NCBI RefSeq assembly: GCF_001938565.1
Contig: NZ_MSYM01000008.1
Coordinates: 248,001 to 312,000 of the forward strand
Origin: Rhodoferax antarcticus ANT.BR
Lineage (GTDB): Bacteria > Pseudomonadota > Gammaproteobacteria > Burkholderiales > Burkholderiaceae_C
Length of the DNA stretch: 64,000 nucleotides
Direction of reading: 5' to 3'
This document shows, one piece after another, positions 25,884 through 34,314 of the stretch. The notes under the pieces were generated by a model. It was not told the origin of the DNA. It did no database searches and saw only the letters and a program-made list of their open reading frames with translations. Positions within the stretch are counted from its first letter, which is position 1. Each line of letters starts with the position of its first letter. Both the position numbers and the translations under genes were made by a program.

Positions 25884-25926
25884 TCATAGAGTTTAGCAAA
25901 AAGTTGTATTTATGTAACTCTATGAA
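25883..25926. promoter_or_regulatory. hipBA operator candidate
   Basis: Perfect 11-bp inverted repeat TTCATAGAGTT ... AACTCTATGAA with a 22-base spacer. The inner arm AGTT...AACT adds further symmetry at the right half. The left arm overlaps the hipB ATG, so bound HipB would block both promoter and start. Confidence 0.65.
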
Positions 25927-25996
25927 TTAAAACAATATCAAAACCATGTTTTGCGCGCGTACCCTGCAGATTGCGGCGCGTTGGCTGGGCGCCTAG

Positions 25997-26027
25997 ATGC
26001 ACGCCCTTTGACTTGGCGCAACTCGGC
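25997..26027. repeat. 31-bp direct repeat, right copy
   Basis: ATGCACGCCCTTTGACTTGG then CGCAACTCGGC; partner of 23501-23531. Lies 40 bases before the RoxA-like start codon. Confidence 0.75.
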
Positions 26028-26067
26028 GCCCCGCAGCGCAGCGCCTGTAGCCACGATACTTTCGCGC

Positions 26068-27213
26068 ATGCTCAAACTCCACCTCTGCGACTTCTCCCTT
26101 GAACACTTCATGGCGCACTACTGGCAGCAAAAGCCGGTGGTCATCCGCCAAGGTTTCAAGAACTGGGCCGACCTGATCAGCCCCAATGACCTGGCCGGCC
26201 TAGCCTGCGAGGCTGACGTTGAGTCGCGCATGGTTTACAAGCAAGACGAAAAATGGCAGGCCGAGTTTGGCCCGTTTGAGTCGTTCGAGCGCTTTGGCGA
26301 CGAGGGCTGGACGTTGGTGGTGCAGGCGGTCAACCATTGGTCACCCGAGGTGGCCGAGCTGGTCAAACCGTTTGCCTTCATCCCCAAGTGGCGGCTGGAT
26401 GACGTAATGATCAGCTACGCGGTGCCGGGCGGCGGCGTGGGGCCGCACATTGATTTGTATGACGTGTTCATCTGCCAAGGCAGTGGCCGCAGGCGCTGGC
26501 GTGTGGGTGACGTGGGCCAGCACCGCCAGTTTGCCGCGCATGCGGCGCTGCTGCATACCGACCCGTTTGAGCCCATCATCGACACCGAGCTGCTGCCGGG
26601 CGACATTTTGTACATCCCGCCGGGCTTTCCGCATGACGGCGTGACGCTGGAAGAATCCATGAGTTTCTCAGTGGGTTTTCGCGCCAAGTCGGCTTGCGAC
26701 ATGCTCAGCGGCCTGGCCGACCATGTGATCGACAAAGACCTCGCCCGCCACCTGCTGGCTGACCCACACCGCCCCATTGCACAGCACCAAGGCCAGATTG
26801 ATTCGGCCGACTTTGCCCGCATCAAGGCGCACCTGCAAAGCATTCTGGACGACGACACGCTGGTGGCCGACTTTGCCGGGGGCTATTTCTCCAAAAACAA
26901 ATGTGCGCTGGACCTGCAAGCGCTGGACGAGCCCCTGGACAGCGCCGAGCTGATCAACACTTTGACCGAGCAGCCGCTGGTGCGCACCGGCGGCCTGCGC
27001 TGCTTTTACCTGGGGCAGACGCTGGCACACGGCGTGGTGTATGTGGACGGCGAGCGTTTCACCTTTGGCCCCGACAGCCAAGAAGCGCTGGTGGCACTGT
27101 GCGACCTTGATGAGCTAACCTTTGCCGCGCTACAAAGCGGTTTGAAAAACCCAGACTTTGTGCGCCAACTTTGCGAGTGGACGAACGCCGGGTTTTGGTA
27201 TTTTCGGGACTAG
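26068..27213 (+). CDS. RoxA-like ribosomal oxygenase (JmjC/cupin)
   Basis: 381 residues from ATG 26068 (MLKLHLCDFSLEHFMAHYWQ). It resembles YcfD/RoxA, the Fe(II)- and 2-oxoglutarate-dependent oxygenase that hydroxylates an arginine of ribosomal protein L16. Iron ligands: His and Asp in GPHIDLYDVF, and a later His in FPHDGVTLEE. Other family marks are KPVVIRQGF, RMVYKQDEKWQAEFGPF, LPGDILYIPPGFPH and the C-terminal winged-helix region ending WTNAGFWYFRD. Cytoplasmic. No operon partner. Confidence 0.88.
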   Translation: MLKLHLCDFSLEHFMAHYWQQKPVVIRQGFKNWADLISPNDLAGLACEADVESRMVYKQDEKWQAEFGPFESFERFGDEGWTLVVQAVNHWSPEVAELVKPFAFIPKWRLDDVMISYAVPGGGVGPHIDLYDVFICQGSGRRRWRVGDVGQHRQFAAHAALLHTDPFEPIIDTELLPGDILYIPPGFPHDGVTLEESMSFSVGFRAKSACDMLSGLADHVIDKDLARHLLADPHRPIAQHQGQIDSADFARIKAHLQSILDDDTLVADFAGGYFSKNKCALDLQALDEPLDSAELINTLTEQPLVRTGGLRCFYLGQTLAHGVVYVDGERFTFGPDSQEALVALCDLDELTFAALQSGLKNPDFVRQLCEWTNAGFWYFRD

Positions 27214-27229
27214 GTACTTTCCCGGTTCC

Positions 27230-27243
27230 ATGATTTAAATCAA
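27230..27243. promoter_or_regulatory. FNR/Anr-like box upstream of the octaheme cytochrome
   Basis: ATGATTTAAATCAA fits the TTGAT-N4-ATCAA consensus with one mismatch (first T is A); TGAT-TTAA-ATCA is a perfect palindrome. It lies 76 bases before the cytochrome start, a suitable place for oxygen-responsive activation. Confidence 0.6.
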
Positions 27244-27318
27244 CGAAAGTGGCCACACCAGCGTCGAAAATGCCTCAAATGCATAAGCACATATGCATAT
27301 AACGATTGAGGAAACAGC

Positions 27319-28989
27319 ATGGAAAGTCAAGTTAGCGGTGTCGGCCGACGCCGTGCACCGGGCTGGCGGCACTTAGTTAGCGCGGTACTTGCATTTGGCT
27401 TGGCATTTGGCGGTGCCATGGCCGGGGCTGCAGAAGGCGCTGTTGGCAAAAAGCCCTCTACCGCGGATCACACCAAGTTCAAGGAGCTGGCTGGCCCGTT
27501 CACGTCTGGCGAAGAGGTCACCAAAGCCTGCCTGAGCTGCCACACCGAGGCGTCCAAACAGCTAATGGGCACGCGCCACTGGACTTGGGAATACACCAAC
27601 CCCGACACCGGGCAAAAGCTCGGCAAGAAAACCATGCTCAACGGGTTTTGCATCGGCGACACCTCCAACGAGGCCTTTTGTAACTCGTGTCACATAGGCT
27701 ATGGCTGGGAAGACGCCAGCTTTGACTTCAAGAACGAAAACAAGGTGGACTGCCTGGTGTGCCACAGCAGTGGCGACTATGTGAAGCCAGCCGGCATGGC
27801 TGGCAATGTGCCCACTGTCAGAACCGAATCGCCGATGGGTTCAGGCAAGTTTTATGGCCCGATTGATCTGGCCAAAGCCAGTCAGCAGGTGGGCAAAACG
27901 AGCACCGAAAACTGCGGCACCTGTCACTACTACGGCGGTGGCGGTGACGGTGTCAAACACGGTGACCTGGACTCGTCGTTGAACAACGCCGACAAAGATC
28001 TTGACGTGCACATGGCCTCCAAAGCCAAGGGTGGCCAAGGCTTCACCTGCAGCACCTGCCACCAGTCAGACGGCCACGTCATCTCTGGCAGCCGCATCCA
28101 GATGACGGCCGCAGATCCGCATGGCCCCAATGTGCGTGGCGACAAGGACGCCCGCGCCACCTCCACCTGCCAGTCTTGCCACGGTGACAAGCCGCACACG
28201 CAGCACCCGATGAATATGCAAGTGCTCAACAGCCATAGCGACAAGCTGGCCTGCCAGGCTTGCCATGTGCCTGAATTTGCGCGGGGTGGCGTGCCCACCA
28301 AGATGACGTGGGACTGGTCCAAAGCCGGCCTGAAAGATGCCAACGGCAAGCCCTATGTCACCAAGGACGAGCATGGCCATGCCATTTACGACAGCCGCAA
28401 GGGCACGTTTGGGCTGGGCCAAGACGTGGTGCCAGACTATGTGTGGTTCAACGGCAAGGTCACCTACACGCTGCAGACCGACACCATCGACCCCAGCGGT
28501 GTGGTGAAGATCAACACGTTTGGCGGCAGCCCCAATGAGCCCGGTGCGCGCATCTGGCCAGTCAAGCGCTTTCAGGGCAAGCAGCCTTATGACACCGAGT
28601 ACAACAAGCTGCTGGTGCCGCACACAGCCACGCCAGACGACTCCGCCTATTGGTACAACTTTGACTGGCCAAAGGCGCTGAAGGCCGGTGCCGAGGCCAC
28701 TGGCGCCAGCTACAGCGGTAAATACGGGTTTGTCGACACCGAAATGCTCTGGCCCATTACCCACATGGTGGCGCCCAAGGAGCAGGCTGTGCCCTGCATT
28801 GAATGCCACACCAAGGATGGCCGCATGGGCACGCTGACCGGCATTTATCTGCCAGGGCGCGACAGCAACAAGTGGATCGACTGGATAGGCTGGCTGGCGG
28901 TGCTGGGCACCATTGGGGGCACCATGGTGCACGCCGGTTTGCGCATCTTTACCAAACCCAAAGGGACGCAGGAGAAACACCATGACTAA
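27319..28989 (+). CDS. Octaheme c-type cytochrome (tetrathionate reductase-like, OTR)
   Basis: 556 residues with exactly eight CxxCH haem motifs: CLSCH, CNSCH, CLVCH, CGTCH, CSTCH, CQSCH, CQACH and CIECH. An N-terminal hydrophobic segment (about 17-38, LAFGLAFGGAMAGAA) exports it, and a C-terminal membrane anchor (IDWIGWLAVLGTIGGTMVHA) keeps it at the inner membrane facing the periplasm. The layout matches the octaheme tetrathionate reductase family, which can reduce tetrathionate, nitrite and hydroxylamine in vitro; the physiological substrate is uncertain. It overlaps the cytochrome b gene by eight bases. Confidence 0.9.
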   Translation: MESQVSGVGRRRAPGWRHLVSAVLAFGLAFGGAMAGAAEGAVGKKPSTADHTKFKELAGPFTSGEEVTKACLSCHTEASKQLMGTRHWTWEYTNPDTGQKLGKKTMLNGFCIGDTSNEAFCNSCHIGYGWEDASFDFKNENKVDCLVCHSSGDYVKPAGMAGNVPTVRTESPMGSGKFYGPIDLAKASQQVGKTSTENCGTCHYYGGGGDGVKHGDLDSSLNNADKDLDVHMASKAKGGQGFTCSTCHQSDGHVISGSRIQMTAADPHGPNVRGDKDARATSTCQSCHGDKPHTQHPMNMQVLNSHSDKLACQACHVPEFARGGVPTKMTWDWSKAGLKDANGKPYVTKDEHGHAIYDSRKGTFGLGQDVVPDYVWFNGKVTYTLQTDTIDPSGVVKINTFGGSPNEPGARIWPVKRFQGKQPYDTEYNKLLVPHTATPDDSAYWYNFDWPKALKAGAEATGASYSGKYGFVDTEMLWPITHMVAPKEQAVPCIECHTKDGRMGTLTGIYLPGRDSNKWIDWIGWLAVLGTIGGTMVHAGLRIFTKPKGTQEKHHD

Positions 28990-29638
28990 CACCACCGCGG
29001 CTGCCACGGGCATGGCTGATGCGCCACCCACACGCATTTATCTGTTCAAGCGGTTTGAGCGCTTCTGGCACTGGTCCCAGGCGCTGATGATCATCATCAT
29101 GTTCATCACCGGGTTTGAGATTCATGGCACCTACGCCTGGCTGGGCTTTGCCCAAGCGGTGAACGTGCACACCTTGGCGGCCTGGGCGCTGCTGGCGCTG
29201 TGGGCGTTCACCATCTTCTGGCAGTTCACCACCGGTGAGTGGCGCCAATACCTGCCGACCCTGAAAAAAGCCGACAAGATGGTGGTGTATTACCTGTGGG
29301 GCATCTTTCACAACGCACCGAACCCCTTCAAGAAAACCCAGGTCAGCAAGCACAACCCGCTGCAGCGCCTGGCTTATCTGGCGCTGCTGGCGGCGGTGTC
29401 GCCACTGATCTGGGGTTCTGGCCTGCTATACCTGTTTCGGGCGTATTGGCCCAGCGCGGGGGTGGACACCTGGTTGTCGCTGCAATGGGTAGCCTATGCC
29501 CATACGGCGGGCGCCTTCATGATGCTGGTGTTTTTCTTTGTGCACGTGTACCTGACCACCACCGGGCACACACCCACCGCGCACATCAAGACCATGATCA
29601 CCGGCTGGGAAGAGGTGGAGCCGGATCACCACCCCTGA
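28982..29638 (+). CDS. Cytochrome b subunit partner of the octaheme cytochrome
   Basis: 218 residues, four membrane segments (about 35-55, 65-88, 130-150, 170-195). FKRFERFWHWSQALMIIIMF, NVHTLAAWALLALW, AHTAGAFMMLVFFFVHVYLT hold the His pairs expected to bind two b haems, as in thiosulfate-reductase or hydrogenase-type cytochromes b. It would pass electrons from the quinol pool to the octaheme protein. Start at 28982 overlaps the upstream gene, so translation is coupled. A terminator follows. Confidence 0.88.
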   Translation: MTNTTAAATGMADAPPTRIYLFKRFERFWHWSQALMIIIMFITGFEIHGTYAWLGFAQAVNVHTLAAWALLALWAFTIFWQFTTGEWRQYLPTLKKADKMVVYYLWGIFHNAPNPFKKTQVSKHNPLQRLAYLALLAAVSPLIWGSGLLYLFRAYWPSAGVDTWLSLQWVAYAHTAGAFMMLVFFFVHVYLTTTGHTPTAHIKTMITGWEEVEPDHHP

Positions 29639-29670
29639 CACCGGCGCAACCTAGCTAACAATCCTTGTGA

Positions 29671-29705
29671 CAACGCCCGGCCCTGCAGCCGGGCGTTGTG
29701 TTTTG
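29671..29705 (+). terminator. Terminator after the cytochrome b gene
   Basis: CAACGCCCGGC - CCTGCA - GCCGGGCGTTG, an 11-bp perfect stem with a 6-base loop, followed by TGTGTTTTG. The T tract is short, but the stem is strong and lies 33 bases after the stop. Confidence 0.8.
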
Positions 29706-29768
29706 GGGGCCGCGCCGCGCTATATAGTCACCGCACCCTCTTTCACCATCCAACGCGCCCTAGCTGTT

Positions 29769-30191
29769 ATGAAAAACAAAGCCCGCTCTGCCACGCAACC
29801 TTGCCCCTGCGGCAGCGGTCAAACCTATGCCGATTGCTGCGGCCGCTGGCACGCGGGCTTGAGTGAAGGCCTGCACGCCCCCACGCCTGAGGCGCTGATG
29901 CGCTCACGCTACAGCGCCTACGGTCTGGGTCTGCTGGACTACTTGCTGGCCACTTGGCACCCGTGCACCGCGCCGGGCGATCTGGAGTTGCCGCCGGTGA
30001 AATGGCTGGAGCTTGATATTCGCTTTGCCGAGGCCACCGGTGATGCCGGTGTGGTGGAGTTCATCGCACGGCTGCGTGACAACGGGCGCGGCGCGCGGCT
30101 GCATGAAATCAGCCGCTTTGTGCGCGAAGACGGGCGCTGGCTGTACATTGACGGCACCCATCCGGGCATGGACGAAGCGCCTGCTGCCTGA
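29769..30191 (+). CDS. YchJ/UPF0225 family SEC-C protein
   Basis: 140 residues from ATG 29769 (MKNKARSATQPCPCGSGQTY). N-terminal SEC-C zinc motif CPCGSG...YADCCG, then PEALMRSRYSAYGLGLLDYL and a small NTF2-like C-terminal domain (VEFIARLRDN ... RFVREDGRWLYIDG). Members are cytoplasmic and of unknown function. Shortly upstream stands CTAGCTGTTAT, resembling part of the dispersed repeat. Confidence 0.88.
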   Translation: MKNKARSATQPCPCGSGQTYADCCGRWHAGLSEGLHAPTPEALMRSRYSAYGLGLLDYLLATWHPCTAPGDLELPPVKWLELDIRFAEATGDAGVVEFIARLRDNGRGARLHEISRFVREDGRWLYIDGTHPGMDEAPAA

Positions 30192-30220
30192 TCTCCTTGC
30201 CTATTGTTGTTATCAATAAA

Positions 30221-30257
30221 ATAGCTATCAGCGCTTATTACATAAGGGCTAGAGACC
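30221..30257 (-). repeat. Dispersed repeat, copy I
   Basis: On the plus strand ATAGCTATCAGCGCTTATTA then CATAAGGGCTAGAGACC; the family consensus reads on the minus strand. It ends six bases before the radical SAM start codon. Confidence 0.8.
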
Positions 30258-30263
30258 TAAAAC

Positions 30264-32087
30264 ATGCATAAGCCTGCCAACGGTGCCCGCATCGTTCTGG
30301 CCATGCTGAACGCCCGCTATATCCACGCGTCGCTGGGTCTGCGCTACCTGCTGGCCAATTTGGATAGCCACGGCAGCGCCGGGCTGCGGGCGCAGGCAGT
30401 GCTGCGGGAATACACGATTGCGCGGCCAGCGCATGAGGTGGTGGCAGACTTGCTGGCCACGTTGGACGCGGCCAGCACCGCCTCCCCCACTTCAAGTGCG
30501 TCACCCGCGTTAGCCGGTCAAACCGCTTCAGCCGATCAAGGCGCGGCGACCGATCCAGCCGGTTCTAGCGTTCCGGCCGCGTTAGCCGGTTCTACTGAGC
30601 CAATAGCGGATCTGGCAGCGCGACCAGCACCCAAGCAAATCGTCGGCTTTGGCGTGTACATCTGGAACGTGACGCAAACTCTTGAAGTGATTCGCCTGCT
30701 CAAAGCCGCACGGCCTAGCGTGATCGTGGTGCTGGGCGGGCCCGAAGTCAGCTATGAAATCGATCAGCAAACCATTACCAAACTAGCCGACTTCGTCGTC
30801 ACCGGCTGGGGCGACGTGAGTTTTGCGCGGCTGTGCCGCGCGCTGATCAACGGCCCACAGCCCTTGATGCGAGTTATCCCCGGCGTGCAACCGGACCTGG
30901 CCGACATCTGCCTGCCGTACCTGGAATACAGCGACGCGGACCTGGCGAACCGCCTGCTGTATGTGCAAGCCTCGCGCGGCTGCCCGTTCAAGTGCGAGTT
31001 TTGCCTGAGCGCGCTGGATAAAACCGCTTGGGCCTTTGCGCTGGACCGCGTGCTGGCCGCGCTGGACGCGCTTTACCAGCGCGGTGCGCGCAACTTCAAG
31101 TTTGTTGACCGCACCTTCAACTTGAAGATTGACACGGCGGTGCGCATCCTGCAGTTTTTTCTGGACAAGTTGCCACGGGATTCTGCGGTGCTTGATGGTG
31201 ACACCAACGCTGGCGCACGCCCGGATGGGGATGCGCCTCACGATCTAAACAGCGCGGACAACCGGCAGCTCTTTCTGCACTTTGAAGTTATCCCCGACCA
31301 CTTGCCCGAGCGCCTGCGCGAGCACTTGGTGCAATTTCCGCCCGGCGTGTTGCAGCTAGAAGTGGGCGTGCAAAGTTTTAACGAGCCAGTGCAACAAACC
31401 ATGTCGCGCCGCCAAGACAACGCCGCCACCGACGCCAACCTGCGCTGGCTGCTGGCGCACACCCACGCGCACCTGCACGCCGACCTGATCTTTGGCCTGC
31501 CCGGCGAGACGCTGCAAAGCTTTGCCGACGGTTTTGATCAGTTGCTGGCTATTGGCCCACATGAAATTCAGTTGGGCATTTTGAAGCGCCTGCGCGGCGC
31601 GCCCATCGACCGCCACACCGTCACCCACGGCATGGTGTATCAAACCAAGCCGCCCTACCAGGTGCTGCAAACCGGTGTCATCGACGCCGACACCGTGCTG
31701 CGCTTTACCCGTTTTGCGCGCTATTGGGACGTGCTGGCCAACGCCGGGCGCTTTGCGCAGACGCTGGCGCTGCTGCTGAGCCAAGCGCCGGGGCCGTCGC
31801 CGTTTTGGCGCTTTTGGGCTTTGTCCGAGCGATTCTGGCAGCACTTGGCCACCACCCACGGGCTCACCCCCGAGGTGCTGGTAGATGCCCTGTTTGACGA
31901 CCTGAGCCAGCATCTGCCGCCCGAGTTGGTGCGTCAAACCCTGCTGGCAGACTACCTGGCCAGCGGCGCCCGCGCCAACCCCCGTGCTTTGCAGGGGCTG
32001 CTGCCCAGAACAGCACCCGCACCCGTCAAAGTCGCCCGACTGCTCGCCACTCGCCAAGAGCGGCATCGCATGCTGCTATCAGATTAG
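30264..32087 (+). CDS. B12-binding-domain radical SAM protein (DUF4080 type)
   Basis: 607 residues. An N-terminal cobalamin-binding-like Rossmann domain (RIVLAMLNARYIHASLGLRY ... VVLGGPEVSYEI) is followed by the radical SAM core with the Fe-S ligands C240, C244, C247 in RGCPFKCEFC and a typical FDRTFN-like FVDRTFNLKI. The C-terminal half (LPPELVRQTLLADYLA) fits DUF4080. Substrate unknown. Residues about 70-125 are a low-complexity Ala/Ser/Thr/Pro insert built from near-repeats (PALAGQTASADQ, PAALAGSTEPIAD), not usual for the family. The last codons run into repeat copy J. Confidence 0.85.
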   Translation: MHKPANGARIVLAMLNARYIHASLGLRYLLANLDSHGSAGLRAQAVLREYTIARPAHEVVADLLATLDAASTASPTSSASPALAGQTASADQGAATDPAGSSVPAALAGSTEPIADLAARPAPKQIVGFGVYIWNVTQTLEVIRLLKAARPSVIVVLGGPEVSYEIDQQTITKLADFVVTGWGDVSFARLCRALINGPQPLMRVIPGVQPDLADICLPYLEYSDADLANRLLYVQASRGCPFKCEFCLSALDKTAWAFALDRVLAALDALYQRGARNFKFVDRTFNLKIDTAVRILQFFLDKLPRDSAVLDGDTNAGARPDGDAPHDLNSADNRQLFLHFEVIPDHLPERLREHLVQFPPGVLQLEVGVQSFNEPVQQTMSRRQDNAATDANLRWLLAHTHAHLHADLIFGLPGETLQSFADGFDQLLAIGPHEIQLGILKRLRGAPIDRHTVTHGMVYQTKPPYQVLQTGVIDADTVLRFTRFARYWDVLANAGRFAQTLALLLSQAPGPSPFWRFWALSERFWQHLATTHGLTPEVLVDALFDDLSQHLPPELVRQTLLADYLASGARANPRALQGLLPRTAPAPVKVARLLATRQERHRMLLSD

Positions 32088-32131
32088 AAGCGTTAGACGC
32101 TTGTTGTTATTGGGCTAGGGGCTGATTTGGC
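32088..32131 (-). repeat. Dispersed repeat, copy J
   Basis: Plus strand: AAGCGTTAGACGCTTGTTG then TTATTGGGCTAGGGGCTGAT. It shares the extended GGCTGATTTGGC end with copy F (inverted). The rest, 32132-32335, shows nothing I can identify. Confidence 0.6.
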
Positions 32132-32335
32132 TTCAAACTGTGGTGCAGCGATGCTGAGCAGGGCGGTTGTGGCTCAAGATAATGAACCGCAACCTAAGTC
32201 CTTGTTGGTAAACAGAATTGTCAGAATTTCAATTTCGTTATCTTGACCAAAAGACAATGAACCACTGTGTGGACCTTCAGCCTAGCCGAGCCACAAGCCG
32301 ATTCTGGGCCTGCCATTGGTCACATTGCGTGCCAC

Positions 32336-33658
32336 TCATGTTATGCGCCTGACCAGCACCGGCGACAGCACCGGCGGTGCATCGCCAATGTGAATCAGGG
32401 TCAGCAAGGCCTCGCGCGCGCGCTCGGCAGAGGCGCGGTCGGCGGCATGGACGACGCACAGCGGCTCGCCCGCTTGCACGGGTTGGCCGGTCTGGGCAAA
32501 GTGGCTAAAGCCGACGCGCGGGTCGATGGGGTCGCTGGCCTGGCGCCTGCCGCCGCCGAGTTCCACCACAAGCAGCCCAATGCCGCGCGTGGCCATGCCG
32601 CTAACGCAGCCGCTGCGCGGTGCCTCTATGGTTAACTGCACCGGTGCGCTAGCTAGGTAATGCGCGGGTCTGTCGGCAAAGTCGGCCGGGCCGCCTAGTG
32701 CAGAGACCATGCGTGAAAACTGCTCTAGCCCTTGTCCACTCTGCAAAGCATGTTCTATCTTTGGTAGCGCCTCAATGTCGTCTGCGGCCAGGCCGCCCAT
32801 CACCAGCAGTTCGGCGCTTAAGCGTCGGGTCACTTCCAGCTGGCGTGGCTCCGTGGTGGCGCCCTTGAGAAAAGCCACCGCCTCCAGCACCTCCAGCGCG
32901 TTGCCCGCGCTATGGCCCAGCACCTGGTTCATGTCGGTGATCCAGGCGCGGGTGGGCAGGCCCGCGCCAATGGCTACCTGCACCAGCGATTCGGCGAGTG
33001 TGGTGGCCATGTCCAGCGAGTCGGCAAAGGCACCGTTGCCTACTTTCACGTCCATCACCAGGCCTTGCAGGCCGGCAGCGAGTTTTTTGGACAGGATGCT
33101 GGCGGTGATCAGCGGCACCGATTCCACCGTGGCCGTCACGTCGCGGATGGCGTAGAGCCGCCCATCCGCCGGGGCCAGATCGGCGGTCTGACCAATGATG
33201 GCGCAGCCTGCGGCTTGCAAGGCACGGTGCAGCGTGGCCACATCGGGCGTGGCGTTGTAGCCGGGAATGCTGCCCAGTTTGTCAAGCGTGCCGCCGGTGT
33301 GGCCCAGGCCGCGGCCGGAGATCATCGGCACCACGCCGCCGCAGGCCGCCACCAGCGGGGCCAGCATCAGGCTCACTTTGTCGCCTACGCCGCCGCTGGA
33401 GTGCTTGTCCAGAATCGGGCCACGCAAATTCGCTTTTGACCAGTCCATGACCCGGCCTGAGTGGGTCATGGACTGCGTGAGCGCAACCGTCTCGTCGCGG
33501 CTCATGTCGTTCAGGAACATGGCCATGGCGAGCGCCGCAGCCTGGCTTTCACTCCACGAGCCATCGACCAGACCTGTGACGAAGCTGTCAATGTGCGAAC
33601 GCTTGAGAGCGTGGCCGTCGCGTTTGATGCGGATGATTTCCTGGGCGAGCATGGGCAT
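32336..33658 (-). CDS. deoA: Thymidine phosphorylase
   Basis: 440 residues, the E. coli DeoA length. Signature DKHSSGGVGDKVSLMLAPLV near 83-103 with the preceding NLRGPILDKHS, ISGRGLGHTGGTLDKLGSIP, and the phosphate and base contacts SIL SKKLAAGLQGLVMDVKVGNG region. It splits thymidine and deoxyuridine to free base and 2-deoxyribose 1-phosphate. With deoC, the purine nucleoside phosphorylase and cdd upstream on the same strand it forms a nucleoside salvage set. Near 32720-32770 its DNA resembles the dispersed repeat (CTCTAGCCCTTGTCC). Confidence 0.95.
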   Translation of the reverse strand: MPMLAQEIIRIKRDGHALKRSHIDSFVTGLVDGSWSESQAAALAMAMFLNDMSRDETVALTQSMTHSGRVMDWSKANLRGPILDKHSSGGVGDKVSLMLAPLVAACGGVVPMISGRGLGHTGGTLDKLGSIPGYNATPDVATLHRALQAAGCAIIGQTADLAPADGRLYAIRDVTATVESVPLITASILSKKLAAGLQGLVMDVKVGNGAFADSLDMATTLAESLVQVAIGAGLPTRAWITDMNQVLGHSAGNALEVLEAVAFLKGATTEPRQLEVTRRLSAELLVMGGLAADDIEALPKIEHALQSGQGLEQFSRMVSALGGPADFADRPAHYLASAPVQLTIEAPRSGCVSGMATRGIGLLVVELGGGRRQASDPIDPRVGFSHFAQTGQPVQAGEPLCVVHAADRASAERAREALLTLIHIGDAPPVLSPVLVRRIT

Positions 33659-33663
33659 GTCTT

Positions 33664-34281
33664 TCAGCGGCCGTATGTGGCGGTGAAGCTGGTCTTGTCG
33701 ATCAAGTTGTCACCCAACCCTTTGTTGAGCACAAAAGAATACAGCGAGGGTGTGCCGGTTTTGGGGATGCCGCCAGCTTTTGCCAGGTCGTCCACCGCCA
33801 GCGCGTAAAGCATGAAGATGTAGCGATGCGGCTTGTCGGCCTCAGGCGGGCACGGGCCGCCATAGTTGCCGTTGCCACCGGTAGCGCCGGTGTCCAGATA
33901 GTCGTTAGCGCCGCCGTAAGCCGGGGCGGGTAGCTTTGCGGCTGTGTTGCCCGCGCCTTGCGCCAGCGAGGTGGCGGTGGGCGCGATGCCGTACACCGTC
34001 CAGTGCCAGAAGCCCGCGCCGGTGGGTGCGTCCGGGTCAAACACCTGCAGCGCCAGCGATTTGGTGCCCGGCGGCACGTTTTGCCAAACGAGTGCGGGCG
34101 ACACATTGCCGCCCTTGCAACCAAAGCCGTTCAGAACAAACTTGTCGGCAAAGGTGCCCATGGCCAGGTCCGGGCTGGACAGCATAAACGGCCCCTTTTG
34201 CGCATGGGCGGCCCCGCCAGGGAGGCTCAAGCTGAGTGCGGTGGCACAAAAGACGGTGGAAAACAGGCGGTTCGGCGGCAA
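33664..34281 (-). CDS. YbhB/YbcL-type PEBP (Raf kinase inhibitor-like) protein, exported
   Basis: 205 residues. Signal peptide of about 27 (LFSTVFCATALSLSLPGGAAHAQ is cut after AHA). The mature protein shows the phosphatidylethanolamine-binding-protein pattern: NVSPALVWQNVPPGTKSLAL, VFDPDAPTGAGFWHWTVYGI and the GNYGGPCPPEADKPHRYIFM ligand-pocket segment. Periplasmic; the biological role of bacterial PEBPs is unclear. It sits five bases from deoA and 33 from deoC, all on one strand, so it is embedded in the salvage operon without an obvious reason. Confidence 0.9.
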   Translation of the reverse strand: MPPNRLFSTVFCATALSLSLPGGAAHAQKGPFMLSSPDLAMGTFADKFVLNGFGCKGGNVSPALVWQNVPPGTKSLALQVFDPDAPTGAGFWHWTVYGIAPTATSLAQGAGNTAAKLPAPAYGGANDYLDTGATGGNGNYGGPCPPEADKPHRYIFMLYALAVDDLAKAGGIPKTGTPSLYSFVLNKGLGDNLIDKTSFTATYGR

Positions 34282-34314
34282 GTTTATGGCGGGTCTCCTG
34301 GTGGTTGAAGTTAT

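Noticed and set aside
32720..32770. Dispersed repeat copy inside deoA
   Set aside because: CTCTAGCCCTTGTCC matches the repeat start, but the encoded residues (ALQSGQGLEQFSRMVSALGG) fit the thymidine phosphorylase family at that place, so I keep it only as a weak resemblance.
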